The position numbers and the translations under genes are program-made. The notes below the pieces were generated by a model, which ran no database searches, was not told where the DNA came from, and was given only the letters and a program-made list of their open reading frames with translations. From positions 44,132-108,131 of the forward strand of contig CAMSYM010000005.1 of assembly GCA_947066105.1 (NCBI GenBank): a DNA stretch of 64,000 bases, written 5' to 3'. Of the stretch, positions 34,921-43,524 are shown in pieces. This stretch comes from an uncultured Clostridia bacterium (GTDB lineage Bacteria; Bacillota; Clostridia; Christensenellales; Pumilibacteraceae). Numbering within the stretch: the first letter of the stretch is position 1; every line of letters begins with the position of its first letter.

Positions 34921-34962
34921 ATTTATCTCCGTGTTGTTTTTCGGTGTGCGACGGTGTACGAG

Positions 34963-35643
34963 TTACCGATTTTTCGACAGCTCGGCAACGACGCGGTTTG
35001 CCATGATCGCGCCCATAACGATAGGCGGCGCGGCTATCGACAGCGGCGTGCCGCTTTTAACGTCGGGCGGCGAAGTTGCGCAAACGGCGTCCAGCGACGG
35101 TACTCCGCGGTCGCGCAGTTCGCGACGAAGCTTGCGCGCAAGCGGGTCGTTTTGCGTTTTGTAAACGTCGACGACGGAAAACCCGCAATCCGTCCTGTTG
35201 CCCGCGCCCATAGCCGATATAACGGGTATCCCGCGACGTTTGCACTCGACTATAAGCTCGGTCTTGTTTTTTATATCGTCTATCGCGTCGACGCAGTACG
35301 AGTACTTAACGTTGAGAATGCGCTCGACGTTATCTCGCGAAAGATACTCGCCGACCGCGTGCGCCTTTGCGCTTGCGTTTATAGACAACACATATTCGCG
35401 AGCGACTTCGGCTTTGTTCCTGCCTATGACCGCAAGCGTGCATAACTGTTGTCTGTTCAGATTGGAAAGCTCGAACGAATCGCCGTCCACGAGCGTGAGT
35501 TCGCCGACGCCCGACCGCGCAAGCACGTTCAGCGCCGCGCCGCCGACCCCGCCAAGTCCTACGACCAGTACGTGCGCACAAGCAATCCTATCGAACGCCT
35601 GCTCTCCTATCAACGATACAGTGCGCGAAAACGCTTCGTTCAT
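34963..35643 (-). CDS. tcdA: tRNA threonylcarbamoyladenosine dehydratase (ThiF/E1-like)
   Basis: TcdA cyclises t6A37 in ANN-decoding tRNAs to ct6A with ATP. The 226-residue product belongs to the ThiF/MoeB/E1 superfamily: VLVVGLGGVGGAALNVLARSG is the nucleotide-binding Rossmann loop (from residue 27), LTLVDGDSFELSNLNRQ the adenylation motif, YCVDAIDDIKNK the metal-binding part. The run KTQNDPLARKLRRELRDRG is a TcdA trait. ATGA overlap with hisS, so tRNA modification is coupled to tRNA charging. Confidence 0.92.
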   Translation of the reverse strand: MNEAFSRTVSLIGEQAFDRIACAHVLVVGLGGVGGAALNVLARSGVGELTLVDGDSFELSNLNRQQLCTLAVIGRNKAEVAREYVLSINASAKAHAVGEYLSRDNVERILNVKYSYCVDAIDDIKNKTELIVECKRRGIPVISAMGAGNRTDCGFSVVDVYKTQNDPLARKLRRELRDRGVPSLDAVCATSPPDVKSGTPLSIAAPPIVMGAIMANRVVAELSKNR

Positions 35644-36884
35644 CGGTCTGCGAGCCGCGTTATACCGTCGACGAGCGTAGCGCGGTCGAACGACGTTACA
35701 GCGCCGTCCGCCATGCGTTTTACGTTGAACACGCCCGTTTGCAGTTCGCCTTCGCCGACTGTCAGCACGTACAAAAATCCTTGCCTGTCCGCATATTTGA
35801 ACTGCGCTTTAAGGCTTTTGTTCATCAAGTCGCTTTCCGCCGAAACGCCCGCCGCGCGAAGCTTTTCCGCAAGGCTCGCGCACTCGGCGCGCGCTTCGTC
35901 GCACTGCGCGGCAACAAACACTTTGGGCGCGGGATCGTCGAACGCTATACCGCGCGATTCCGCCGCCGCGATAAGCCGCTCTATCCCGCAACCGAAACCT
36001 ACGCACGGCATGTGCTTTCCGCCGAGCTGTTCGCACAACCCGTCGTATCTGCCGCCGCCGAGCACGGCGAGATCGCCGTCGCAAAACTCGAACACCGTGC
36101 GCGTGTAATAATCGAGTCCGCGCACGAGATTTTCGTCTGCGAAATAATTGATGCCCGCCGCGTCCAAGCCTTTCAATACCTGCGCGTGATGCGCTTTGCA
36201 ATCGTCGCACAAATAGTCCTTTATGCGCGGCGCGGCTTTGTACGCTTCGCGGCAGGTCGGCACCTTGCAATCGAGCGTGCGCAACGGATTTTGCTCCGCG
36301 CGACGCTTGCAATCGCCGCATATCTTATCGTTGACGCTCGCCAAGAATTCGCGCAACGCCTTATTGAACTGCGTGCGGCATTTTTCGCAACCTATCGAAT
36401 TTATGCGCAAACGCAGGTCGGAAAAGCCTATCTCGCACAAAAACATATGCGCCATGCTCAACAGCTCGATCTCGAAACACGGCAATTCGCTTCCGAAAAA
36501 CTCCGCGCCGAATTGGTGATGCTCCCTGTACCTGCCCGCCTGCGGCTGTTCGTAGCGGTACACGCTTTCGATATAAAACAGCTTTTGCGGCACGCTCTCG
36601 CAAATATTGTTTTCAAGCACGCTACGCACGACTCCCGCCGTACCTTCGGGACGCAACGCCATTTTGCGCCCGCCCTTGTCCTCGAAAATATACATTTCCT
36701 TATTGACTATATCGGTGCTGTCGCCTATCGAGCGCAAAAACAGCTCCGCATGCTCGAAAACGGGCGTACGGATCTGCTTGACGTTATACAACGCCGTCAC
36801 CTTTTTAGCCGCGCGCTCTATCGCCTGCCATTTATGCGATTCGCGCGGCAACATATCCTTTGTGCCCTTGGGTACGTTTATCAT
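35640..36884 (-). CDS. hisS: Histidyl-tRNA synthetase
   Basis: Class II synthetase charging tRNA-His. The 414-residue product shows motif 1 region (IERAAKKVTALYNVKQIRTP), motif 2 (YRYEQPQAGRYREHHQFGAE), the His-specific GLDYYTRTVFE and motif 3 (VGFGCGIERL), then the anticodon-binding domain. Unlike many HisRS it has a Cys-rich insert (IGCEKCRTQFNKAL, CGDCKRRAEQNPLRTLDC, LCDDCKAHH) typical of the Firmicutes zinc-ribbon form. No T-box leader: only 66 bases separate it from hslU. Confidence 0.97.
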   Translation of the reverse strand: MINVPKGTKDMLPRESHKWQAIERAAKKVTALYNVKQIRTPVFEHAELFLRSIGDSTDIVNKEMYIFEDKGGRKMALRPEGTAGVVRSVLENNICESVPQKLFYIESVYRYEQPQAGRYREHHQFGAEFFGSELPCFEIELLSMAHMFLCEIGFSDLRLRINSIGCEKCRTQFNKALREFLASVNDKICGDCKRRAEQNPLRTLDCKVPTCREAYKAAPRIKDYLCDDCKAHHAQVLKGLDAAGINYFADENLVRGLDYYTRTVFEFCDGDLAVLGGGRYDGLCEQLGGKHMPCVGFGCGIERLIAAAESRGIAFDDPAPKVFVAAQCDEARAECASLAEKLRAAGVSAESDLMNKSLKAQFKYADRQGFLYVLTVGEGELQTGVFNVKRMADGAVTSFDRATLVDGITRLADR

Positions 36885-36950
36885 TTCGTTCGCGTGTTCT
36901 CCTTAACGCAAGACTGCTCGGCTTACGACACCGACAAAATTTATTCGACT

Positions 36951-38273
36951 TTAAAGTATATACTTTTTAAGATCGTGCGCGGATATTTCCTTCGCGAGAT
37001 GCTCCGCTACGTAAGCTTTGTCGACGCTTACTTCGATCAAGGGATTGTTGCCGTCGGCATTGAAGCTAATATCCTCCAACAAGCTTTCCATGACGGTATG
37101 CAACCGCCGCGCGCCTATATCCTCGCCCGTTTCGTTTTCCATGACTGCGATACGGCTCATTTCCTCTATCGCTTCGGGCGTGAACGTCAATTCGATGTTT
37201 TCGACCGACAGCATGGCGGCGTACTGGCGCGTGACCGAGTTTTCGGGTTCGGTGAATATGCGCACGAAATCGTCGAACGTGAGCGATTCCAAATCGACAC
37301 GTATGGGAAAACGTCCTTGAAGCTCGGGTATAAGATCGGTCACGCTCGAAATTTGGAACGCGCCCGCCGCGATGAACAGTATATAATCGGTCTTGATCGC
37401 GCCGTACTTAGTCATCACCGTACAGCCCTCAACTATCGGCAATATATCGCGCTGAACACCTTCGCGCGATACGTCCATGCCGCCGCTCGCGCCCTGACGA
37501 TTGGCTATCTTGTCTATCTCGTCGATGAATATTATGCCGTCCTCTTGGGCGCGACGCACGCCTTCGGCTTTTATCGCGTCCATATCCAACAGCCGTTCCG
37601 TTTCTTCTTCGGTAAACAGTTCGAGCGCTTCCTTGACGGAGATCTTGCGACGCTTCTTTTTTTGCGGCAAAAGATCGCTCAATCCGCCCAGCATTTCGCC
37701 GAGATTAAGGTCTATCGCCATACCGGGCATAGCCTGCATTTGCGGCATGCGCTCTGATACTTCCACTTCGATAAGAGTTTTATCGAGCTTGCCGTCGCGC
37801 AGTTCGTCGACGAGCTGTGCTTTAAGCACCGATTCCGCAGTATCGGTCTGCGACTTTTTGCGCGCCTTTATAAGCACGTCGACGATCTTGTTTTCGGCGA
37901 ATTCGCGCGCCTTGTTTGCGACCTCCGCCATTTGCTCCTGCTTGACCAAATGCACGGCGGTTTCCGCAAGGTCGCGTATCATCGATTCCACGTCGCGTCC
38001 GACGTAACCGACCTCGGTATATTTGGTCGCCTCCACTTTGATAAAAGGCGCGTGCATGATTTTTGCGAGCCGCCGCGCTATCTCGGTTTTGCCCACGCCC
38101 GTAGGACCTTTCATGATGATGTTTTTGGGCGTGATCTCTTCCCGCACGCTTTCGGGCAATTTGCTCCGGCGGTAGCGGTTGCGCAACGCGATAGCCACCG
38201 CGCGCTTGGCTTTGGACTGACCTACGATATATCTGTCAAGCTCCGCCACTATCTGCTTGGGCGTCATTTCCAT
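36951..38273 (-). CDS. hslU: ATP-dependent protease ATPase subunit HslU (ClpY)
   Basis: AAA+ unfoldase that feeds proteins to HslV. The start at 38273 ([19 protein letters not shown]) shares one base with the hslV stop (TAATG) and gives 440 residues. Walker A is KGPTGVGKTEIARRLA, Walker B IIFIDEIDKIA; the I domain lies between them (about 110-240). The sensor region has FTPEAIEEMSRIA and VNEKTENIGARRLHTV-type sequence (here NETGEDIGARRLHTVMESL). It ends LKKYIL, the C-terminal tail that docks into HslV. Confidence 0.97.
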   Translation of the reverse strand: MEMTPKQIVAELDRYIVGQSKAKRAVAIALRNRYRRSKLPESVREEITPKNIIMKGPTGVGKTEIARRLAKIMHAPFIKVEATKYTEVGYVGRDVESMIRDLAETAVHLVKQEQMAEVANKAREFAENKIVDVLIKARKKSQTDTAESVLKAQLVDELRDGKLDKTLIEVEVSERMPQMQAMPGMAIDLNLGEMLGGLSDLLPQKKKRRKISVKEALELFTEEETERLLDMDAIKAEGVRRAQEDGIIFIDEIDKIANRQGASGGMDVSREGVQRDILPIVEGCTVMTKYGAIKTDYILFIAAGAFQISSVTDLIPELQGRFPIRVDLESLTFDDFVRIFTEPENSVTRQYAAMLSVENIELTFTPEAIEEMSRIAVMENETGEDIGARRLHTVMESLLEDISFNADGNNPLIEVSVDKAYVAEHLAKEISAHDLKKYIL

Positions 38274-38806
38274 TACGCCACCTCCACTACGATATTGGAA
38301 TTGGTGAATATGCAAATATCGGACGCTATGCGCATCGCTTCGCGCGCGACCTGTTCCGCCGTCATGTCGGTGTTGTCGAGAAGCGCTCTTCCCGCCGCGA
38401 GCGCGTAATTGCCGCCCGACCCGATGGCGCAAATGCCGTGTTCGGGTTCTATCACGTCGCCGCTTCCCGACACTATGAACATGTCGTTTTTGTCGGCGAC
38501 TATCATGAGCGCTTCGAGCTGACGCAACGCACGGTCGCCGCGCCAAAGCATGGCAAGCTCCACAGCCGCGCGCATCAAATTGCCCGAATACTTATTGAGC
38601 ATTTCTTCAAACCGTTCGCTGAGCGTAAAAGCGTCCGCGACCGATCCCGCAAAACCGAGTACGACGCTGTCGTTATACACGCGCCGCACCTTTTTTGCGT
38701 TACCTTTCATTATCACTTGATTGTTCTGCGTTACCTGTCCGTCGCCCGCGATAACGGTTTCGCCGTTGCGTCGAACTCCGACGATGGTCGTTCCTTCGAG
38801 TTTCAT
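38273..38806 (-). CDS. hslV: ATP-dependent protease subunit HslV (ClpQ)
   Basis: Proteasome-like threonine peptidase forming double hexamers with HslU. The start at 38806 ([16 protein letters not shown]) is preceded by GGAGAG. A five-residue propeptide leaves Thr6 as the N-terminal nucleophile; [37 protein letters not shown] and [18 protein letters not shown] are family signatures. 177 residues. First gene of hslVU; in Bacillus the pair lies between xerC and codY, neither of which is present here. Confidence 0.97.
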   Translation of the reverse strand: MKLEGTTIVGVRRNGETVIAGDGQVTQNNQVIMKGNAKKVRRVYNDSVVLGFAGSVADAFTLSERFEEMLNKYSGNLMRAAVELAMLWRGDRALRQLEALMIVADKNDMFIVSGSGDVIEPEHGICAIGSGGNYALAAGRALLDNTDMTAEQVAREAMRIASDICIFTNSNIVVEVA

Positions 38807-38836
38807 ATCTGGCTCTCCTTTCTGTTTTACGATTTC

Positions 38837-38865
38837 ATTATACCACAAACGCGCGGCGTTGACAA
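38837..38865 (-). promoter_or_regulatory. Sigma-A type promoter for hslVU
   Basis: Minus-strand -35 TTGTCA (38860-38865), 17-base spacer, perfect -10 TATAAT (38837-38842), 31 bases before the hslV ATG. No CIRCE or CtsR-like operator is seen. Confidence 0.8.
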
Positions 38866-38883
38866 TCAAATAGCCGCAAATAT

Positions 38884-40179
38884 CTACCGACGCACGCCCG
38901 TCTTTTGCGCCCAGTCCGACATTGCGACGGCGCTACGGTCGAAGTACGCCTGTTTGCGCTCCGCTTTTTTAACGCCGTCCAACGGCGGAAGTATACCGAA
39001 ATTGGCGTTCATCGGCTGAAAATCACTGTTCGGCGAAGCGATATATTTGCACAACGCGCCGAGAACGGTTCGTTCGGGAGGGACGACCGTTTGTTCGCCG
39101 CGCAAAACGCGTTCGGCGTTGACAGCCGCCAACAATCCCGTCGCAATGCTTTCCACATAACCCTCCACGCCGCAAAGCTGTCCAGCGATGAATATATTGC
39201 CGTACGCTTTGAGCCGCAAGTCGGAGTTTAAACACACTGGCGCGTTTATAAACGTATTGCGGTGCATAACGCCGTACCGCACTATCTCGATATCTTTGAG
39301 CGCGGGGATAAGCGAAAACACCCGTTTTTGTTCGCCGAATTTAAGATTGGTCTGAAAACCTACGAGATTGTACAACGTCGAATCGGTATTTTCGCGCCGA
39401 AGCTGTAACACCGCATACGGCTTGCCCGCGTCGCGAAACCCGACGGGACGCAACGGACCGTAGCGCAAAGCGTCGACGCCGCGCGCCGCCATTACTTCGA
39501 CGGGCATACACCCTTCGAATACCCCGCCCACTTCGTCGATAACGCGTTCCGCGCCGACAAGCGCTTCGTAAAACGCGAGATATTCCTCCTTGGTCATAGG
39601 ACAATTCAAATAATCGGCGTCGCCCTTGCCGTAACGCGCGCCGAAAAACGCTTTCGTCATATCGACGCATTCGCCCGTTACGATAGGCGCGGCGGCGTCG
39701 AAAAAATGTAACGACTTTTCGCCTGTAAGCTCGGCGAGCGAGCGCGCAAGCTCGTCGTGACAAACGGGACCCGCGCACACCAAAGTGAGCGCCGTCCGAT
39801 CGATATCGCGCACTATCTCGTTTATTACCGTAATGTTACCGTCGGAATACACCGCATCGGTCACCGCTTGCGAAAATCGTTCGCGGTCGACGGCGAGCGC
39901 GCTGCCCGCAGGTACCGAATTTTGCCGCGCTATCTCCAACAGCCTGCAACCGAGCGTGTCGAGCTCGTTTTTGAGCGTTCCGCCCGCAGTCGTTTGCACC
40001 GTGCTTTTCAACGAATTGGAGCATACGATCTCGGCTAACCCGTCGCTTTTATGCGCCGCCGAACGCCATTTCGGCTTGGCTTCGTAAAGCCGCGCCTTAA
40101 CGCCGCGCGACGCAAGATACAACGCGGCTTCGCATCCGGCAAGCCCGCCGCCTATTATGTTTACGACGTTTTCCGTCAT
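38884..40179 (-). CDS. trmFO: tRNA (uracil-54-C5)-methyltransferase, folate/FAD dependent
   Basis: TrmFO (Gid) makes ribothymidine 54 in tRNA with methylene-tetrahydrofolate and FAD. The start at 40179 ([20 protein letters not shown]) overlaps the topA stop (ATGA); 431 residues. The FAD-binding [40 protein letters not shown] and [20 protein letters not shown] are typical. In Firmicutes it lies between topA and xerC-hslV; here topA is retained but xerC is missing. Confidence 0.97.
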   Translation of the reverse strand: MTENVVNIIGGGLAGCEAALYLASRGVKARLYEAKPKWRSAAHKSDGLAEIVCSNSLKSTVQTTAGGTLKNELDTLGCRLLEIARQNSVPAGSALAVDRERFSQAVTDAVYSDGNITVINEIVRDIDRTALTLVCAGPVCHDELARSLAELTGEKSLHFFDAAAPIVTGECVDMTKAFFGARYGKGDADYLNCPMTKEEYLAFYEALVGAERVIDEVGGVFEGCMPVEVMAARGVDALRYGPLRPVGFRDAGKPYAVLQLRRENTDSTLYNLVGFQTNLKFGEQKRVFSLIPALKDIEIVRYGVMHRNTFINAPVCLNSDLRLKAYGNIFIAGQLCGVEGYVESIATGLLAAVNAERVLRGEQTVVPPERTVLGALCKYIASPNSDFQPMNANFGILPPLDGVKKAERKQAYFDRSAVAMSDWAQKTGVRR

Positions 40180-42440
40180 TTTTTCGCGCCGTCGTCGAGA
40201 TCGCGTTTGTACTTGCACGTCTTGGACGAGCATTTGTAATACTTGCCGTTTTTACCCGATTTAAGCAACAAATACGCGCCGCAGTCCGGGCATTTTTCTT
40301 TGGTCGGCGGATCGGACGACGTGAAGTCGCATTCGGGATACCCCGTACAACCGTAAAACACCGAGCGGTATGTCGAGATCCTTTTGAGCGGTTTGCCGCA
40401 CTTGGGACAGGGCGGAAGCTCGACCGCGTCCTTGCTTTCGGGCTGTTCTATATTGACTATATTTTTGCACTTGGGATAGTTGGGACACGCCAAAAATTTA
40501 CCGTACCGTCCCGTTTTTACGACCATTTTCGCGCCGCATTTTTCACAGACCACGTCAGATTGTTCGGGTTCGGCATTCTCTATCGGCTTGCCGTTTTCGT
40601 CCAAATTCTTGGTGTTCTTGCACTTGGGATAGTTGGGACACGCCAAGAATCTGCCGAACCTACCCGTTTTTATCACCATTTTAGCGCCGCACTTTTCGCA
40701 GACGTAGTCCGTTTCGATATCCGGTTCTTTGAGCGTATACTCGTCGCCGAGCGCCTCGCGTATCTTATCCTCAAACCCGTCGTAAAACTTGGATATAACG
40801 CTTTGCCAGCGCACGCCGCCGTCCTCTATCCCGTCCAAACGCGTTTCCATCGCGGCGGTAAAGCCGATGTCCATGATATCGGGAAAGTACTTTACGAGCA
40901 TGTCCGTGACGTTACAACCGAGCTCGGTGGCGGCTATCGCGCGACCTGTTTTTTCTATATACTTTCGTGCAAACAACAGCGTGACCGTCGGGGTGTACGT
41001 CGCGGGTCTGCCTATGCCCTTTTCCTCCATTGCTTTTACAAGGCTCGCTTCGGTATAGCGCGCGGGCGGCTTTGTGAACTTTTGGTCGTACTCGTGCTTG
41101 ACGAACTCCAATTTTTCGCCGACGTTGAGTTCGGGAACGCGCTTGGTGCTTTCCGATTTTTCGTCGTCGCCCTCTTTTTCGGGTACCGCATATACCTTTG
41201 TAAAGCCGTCGAACAACGGAGTTCTGCCGCTTATGCGGAAGTTATAGCCGTTAGCGCCGATATCGACGGATACCGAATTGTACGTCGCGTCGGACATTTG
41301 GCTCGCCAAAAACCGCTTGTATATCAGGTTATACAATGCGTAAATATTTTTGGGTACGTGCGCCTTGATACTGTCGGGCGTGCGGTCGAGCGTTATCGGA
41401 CGTATGGCTTCGTGCGCGTCCTGCGCGCTCTTTTTCGACGCGTAATGATTGGGTTTTTCGGGCAAATATTTTTCGCCGAACTTAGCGCCGATAAACTCGC
41501 GCGCCGCCGCCATCGCGTCCGCCGACACGCGCGTCGAGTCGGTACGGATATACGTGATAAGCGCGACCTTGCCTTCGCCGGGAAGATCGACGCCCTCGTA
41601 CAGCGACTGAGCCGCCGCAGACGTTTGACGCAAACTCATGCCCAGCTTGTTCATCGCGTCCTGTTGCATGGTCGACGTGATGAACGGCGCGAGCGGGTGC
41701 GCTTTCGTCACCGTCTTTTTTACGTTTTCCACTACGTACTCCGCGCCGTCCAACGCTTTTACGAGCGCGTTTACTTCGTCCTCGCAACCGAGCTTTATTT
41801 TTTCGCCGCCGCGACCGACGAACGTCGCTTTAACGGCTTCGCCGCCCGCGTTTTTCAGATGCGAAAAGAAGTTCCAGTATTCTTCGGGAACGAACGCCGC
41901 TATCTCGCGCTCTCTGTCCACCACGAGTCTCAGCGTCACCGATTGCACTCTGCCCGCACTGAGATTGCTTTGTATCTTTTTGCAAAGCACGGGCGACAGC
42001 TTGTAACCGACGAGCCTGTCCAATACGCGACGCGCCTGTTGCGCGTCGACGAGATTTTTGTCTATCGCGCGCGGAGTTTTGAGCGCGTTCTGTATCGCCT
42101 TTTTGCTTATCTCGTTAAACTCGATACGCACGGGCGCATCTTCGGGAATATTCAATAACGTAGCCACATGCCACGAAATGGCTTCGCCCTCGCGGTCCGG
42201 GTCGGTCGCGAGCAAGACCGTTTCGGCGGACTGCGCCGCTTTTTTGAGATTTTCCGCAATGGTCTTTTTATCGTCCATCACGACGTACGTCGGTTCGAAA
42301 TCGTTTTTTACGTCCACCGCCAAACGCTTGGGCGGAAGATCGCGCACGTGTCCGCCCGTCGCGAACACTTTATAACCGTTGCCGAGATATTTTTGTACGG
42401 TTTCGAGCTTACCGAAGCCCTCTATAACAACAAGATTCAC
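40176..42440 (-). CDS. topA: DNA topoisomerase I with four zinc ribbons
   Basis: Type IA topoisomerase relaxing negative supercoils. The start is a GTG at 42440 with AGGAGAG upstream, giving 754 residues; the frame continues upstream without family similarity. The TOPRIM start reads VVIEGFGKLETVQKYLG, where most TopA have ESPAKAKT: catalytic Glu and Lys are kept, the rest has changed. DPDREGEAISWH (metal Asp residues), QQARRVLDRLVGYKLSP, the active Tyr in LITYIRTDSTRVS and KGIGRPATYTPT follow. Four C-terminal zinc ribbons close it, the first two nearly identical (CEKCGAKMVIKTGR, CEKCGAKMVVKTGR). Operon dprA-topA-trmFO. Confidence 0.97.
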   Translation of the reverse strand: MNLVVIEGFGKLETVQKYLGNGYKVFATGGHVRDLPPKRLAVDVKNDFEPTYVVMDDKKTIAENLKKAAQSAETVLLATDPDREGEAISWHVATLLNIPEDAPVRIEFNEISKKAIQNALKTPRAIDKNLVDAQQARRVLDRLVGYKLSPVLCKKIQSNLSAGRVQSVTLRLVVDREREIAAFVPEEYWNFFSHLKNAGGEAVKATFVGRGGEKIKLGCEDEVNALVKALDGAEYVVENVKKTVTKAHPLAPFITSTMQQDAMNKLGMSLRQTSAAAQSLYEGVDLPGEGKVALITYIRTDSTRVSADAMAAAREFIGAKFGEKYLPEKPNHYASKKSAQDAHEAIRPITLDRTPDSIKAHVPKNIYALYNLIYKRFLASQMSDATYNSVSVDIGANGYNFRISGRTPLFDGFTKVYAVPEKEGDDEKSESTKRVPELNVGEKLEFVKHEYDQKFTKPPARYTEASLVKAMEEKGIGRPATYTPTVTLLFARKYIEKTGRAIAATELGCNVTDMLVKYFPDIMDIGFTAAMETRLDGIEDGGVRWQSVISKFYDGFEDKIREALGDEYTLKEPDIETDYVCEKCGAKMVIKTGRFGRFLACPNYPKCKNTKNLDENGKPIENAEPEQSDVVCEKCGAKMVVKTGRYGKFLACPNYPKCKNIVNIEQPESKDAVELPPCPKCGKPLKRISTYRSVFYGCTGYPECDFTSSDPPTKEKCPDCGAYLLLKSGKNGKYYKCSSKTCKYKRDLDDGAKK
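40465..40703. repeat. Tandem duplication of a zinc-ribbon coding segment in topA
   Basis: Segments 40465-40550 and 40619-40703 are near-identical at DNA level (both begin TGCACTTGGGATAGTTGGGA) and encode the first two zinc ribbons of TopA. Synonymous differences are few, so the copy looks recent or is maintained by gene conversion. Confidence 0.8.
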
Positions 42441-42456
42441 TTTGTTTTCTCTCCTT

Positions 42457-43524
42457 TTATTTCGAGATACAATACAGATTTTTCGATCTTTCGCGGACAA
42501 GTCCGTATATCATGAGCGTGGACAGCGCCGTATTTAGCTCGGACACCGTCATGCCGCATGTTTCCGCCAAGCCGTCGAAGCTTTTATCGCCGTCTTTAAG
42601 CAAAGCCAACACCTGTTCCTGCGCAAAGTCCAAAGCCAGCGTTTGCGGCGCGCGCTTTTCGGGCGGACGCATGCCGTAAAATTCCGTTACGTCCGCGGCG
42701 CACGTGACGGGTATTGCGCCCTGCTTTAACAAATTGTTCGCGCCTACCGAACGTTGTTTGTCTATATCGCCCGGCACGGCGAACACGTCGCGCCCCTGTT
42801 CGAGCGCGCACCGCGCCGTTATGAGCGAGCCGCTACGCTCCGCCGCCTCGACTATAAGCACGCCCTTGCACAGCCCGCTTATTATCCTGTTGCGTTCGGG
42901 GAACGTGTATTCGGTAGCATGCACGTCGGGCGGATATTCGCTGACCGCCAAGCCTTTACGACAAATATCGTCGAAGAGTCCGAGATTGGACACGGGCGTA
43001 GGATTGAACAAGCCGCTGCCCAGCACAGCGACGGTATCGCCGCCGACCGAAAGCGCCGCGGTGTGCGCATAACCGTCTATGCCGGTCGCAAGCCCGCTGA
43101 CTATCGTGAACGACCGCGCCAGCTCGCTCACGGCGTTTTGCGCAAAGTATTTGCCGTACTGCGACGCTCTGCGCGTGCCTACGACCGCAAGACACGGATT
43201 GCGCGTTACGTCGAGATCGCCGCGGTAATACAGTACGGGCGGCGGATCGACTTCCGACTGCGCGAGCGCGGTCGGATAAACGGGATCGGCGCGCGTTACG
43301 TACCGTATATGATTGGCTTCGAGATACCGCTTTACGTTTTCTATGTAATCGACGTTGCGCGTGCGCTTTAACGCGTTGAACGTTTTTTCGTCGAGCAGAT
43401 ACCTGCCTTCGTCCGCAAACCCGTCCCACAACCGTTGCGGCGACAGCTTGTCGAGCAGTCTGTTTATCTTGGACGTGCGCAACCGCGATTGCGACAACCA
43501 TAAATACAAATCGGATAACAGCAT
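42457..43524 (-). CDS. dprA: DNA-processing protein DprA/Smf
   Basis: DprA loads RecA on incoming single-stranded DNA during natural transformation. The 355-residue product has an N-terminal helical region, the Rossmann-like core (LAVVGTRRASQYGKYFAQN, TIVSGLATGIDGYAHTAAL, VAVLGSGL, SEYPPDVHATEYTFPERNRI, VIVEAAERSGSLITARCALEQG with small changes) and a C-terminal winged-helix domain. It abuts yifB, another gene usually linked to competence, and precedes topA by 16 bases. Confidence 0.96.
   Translation of the reverse strand: MLLSDLYLWLSQSRLRTSKINRLLDKLSPQRLWDGFADEGRYLLDEKTFNALKRTRNVDYIENVKRYLEANHIRYVTRADPVYPTALAQSEVDPPPVLYYRGDLDVTRNPCLAVVGTRRASQYGKYFAQNAVSELARSFTIVSGLATGIDGYAHTAALSVGGDTVAVLGSGLFNPTPVSNLGLFDDICRKGLAVSEYPPDVHATEYTFPERNRIISGLCKGVLIVEAAERSGSLITARCALEQGRDVFAVPGDIDKQRSVGANNLLKQGAIPVTCAADVTEFYGMRPPEKRAPQTLALDFAQEQVLALLKDGDKSFDGLAETCGMTVSELNTALSTLMIYGLVRERSKNLYCISK

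Noticed and set aside
36885..36950. Possible T-box or promoter before hisS
   Set aside because: The gap is only 66 bases, lacks T-box elements, and no -35/-10 pair with acceptable spacing was found.
35739..37757. Open frame of 672 codons on plus opposite hisS and hslU
   Set aside because: It spans the boundary of two certain minus-strand genes and has no ribosome binding site or family resemblance; an effect of codon bias.
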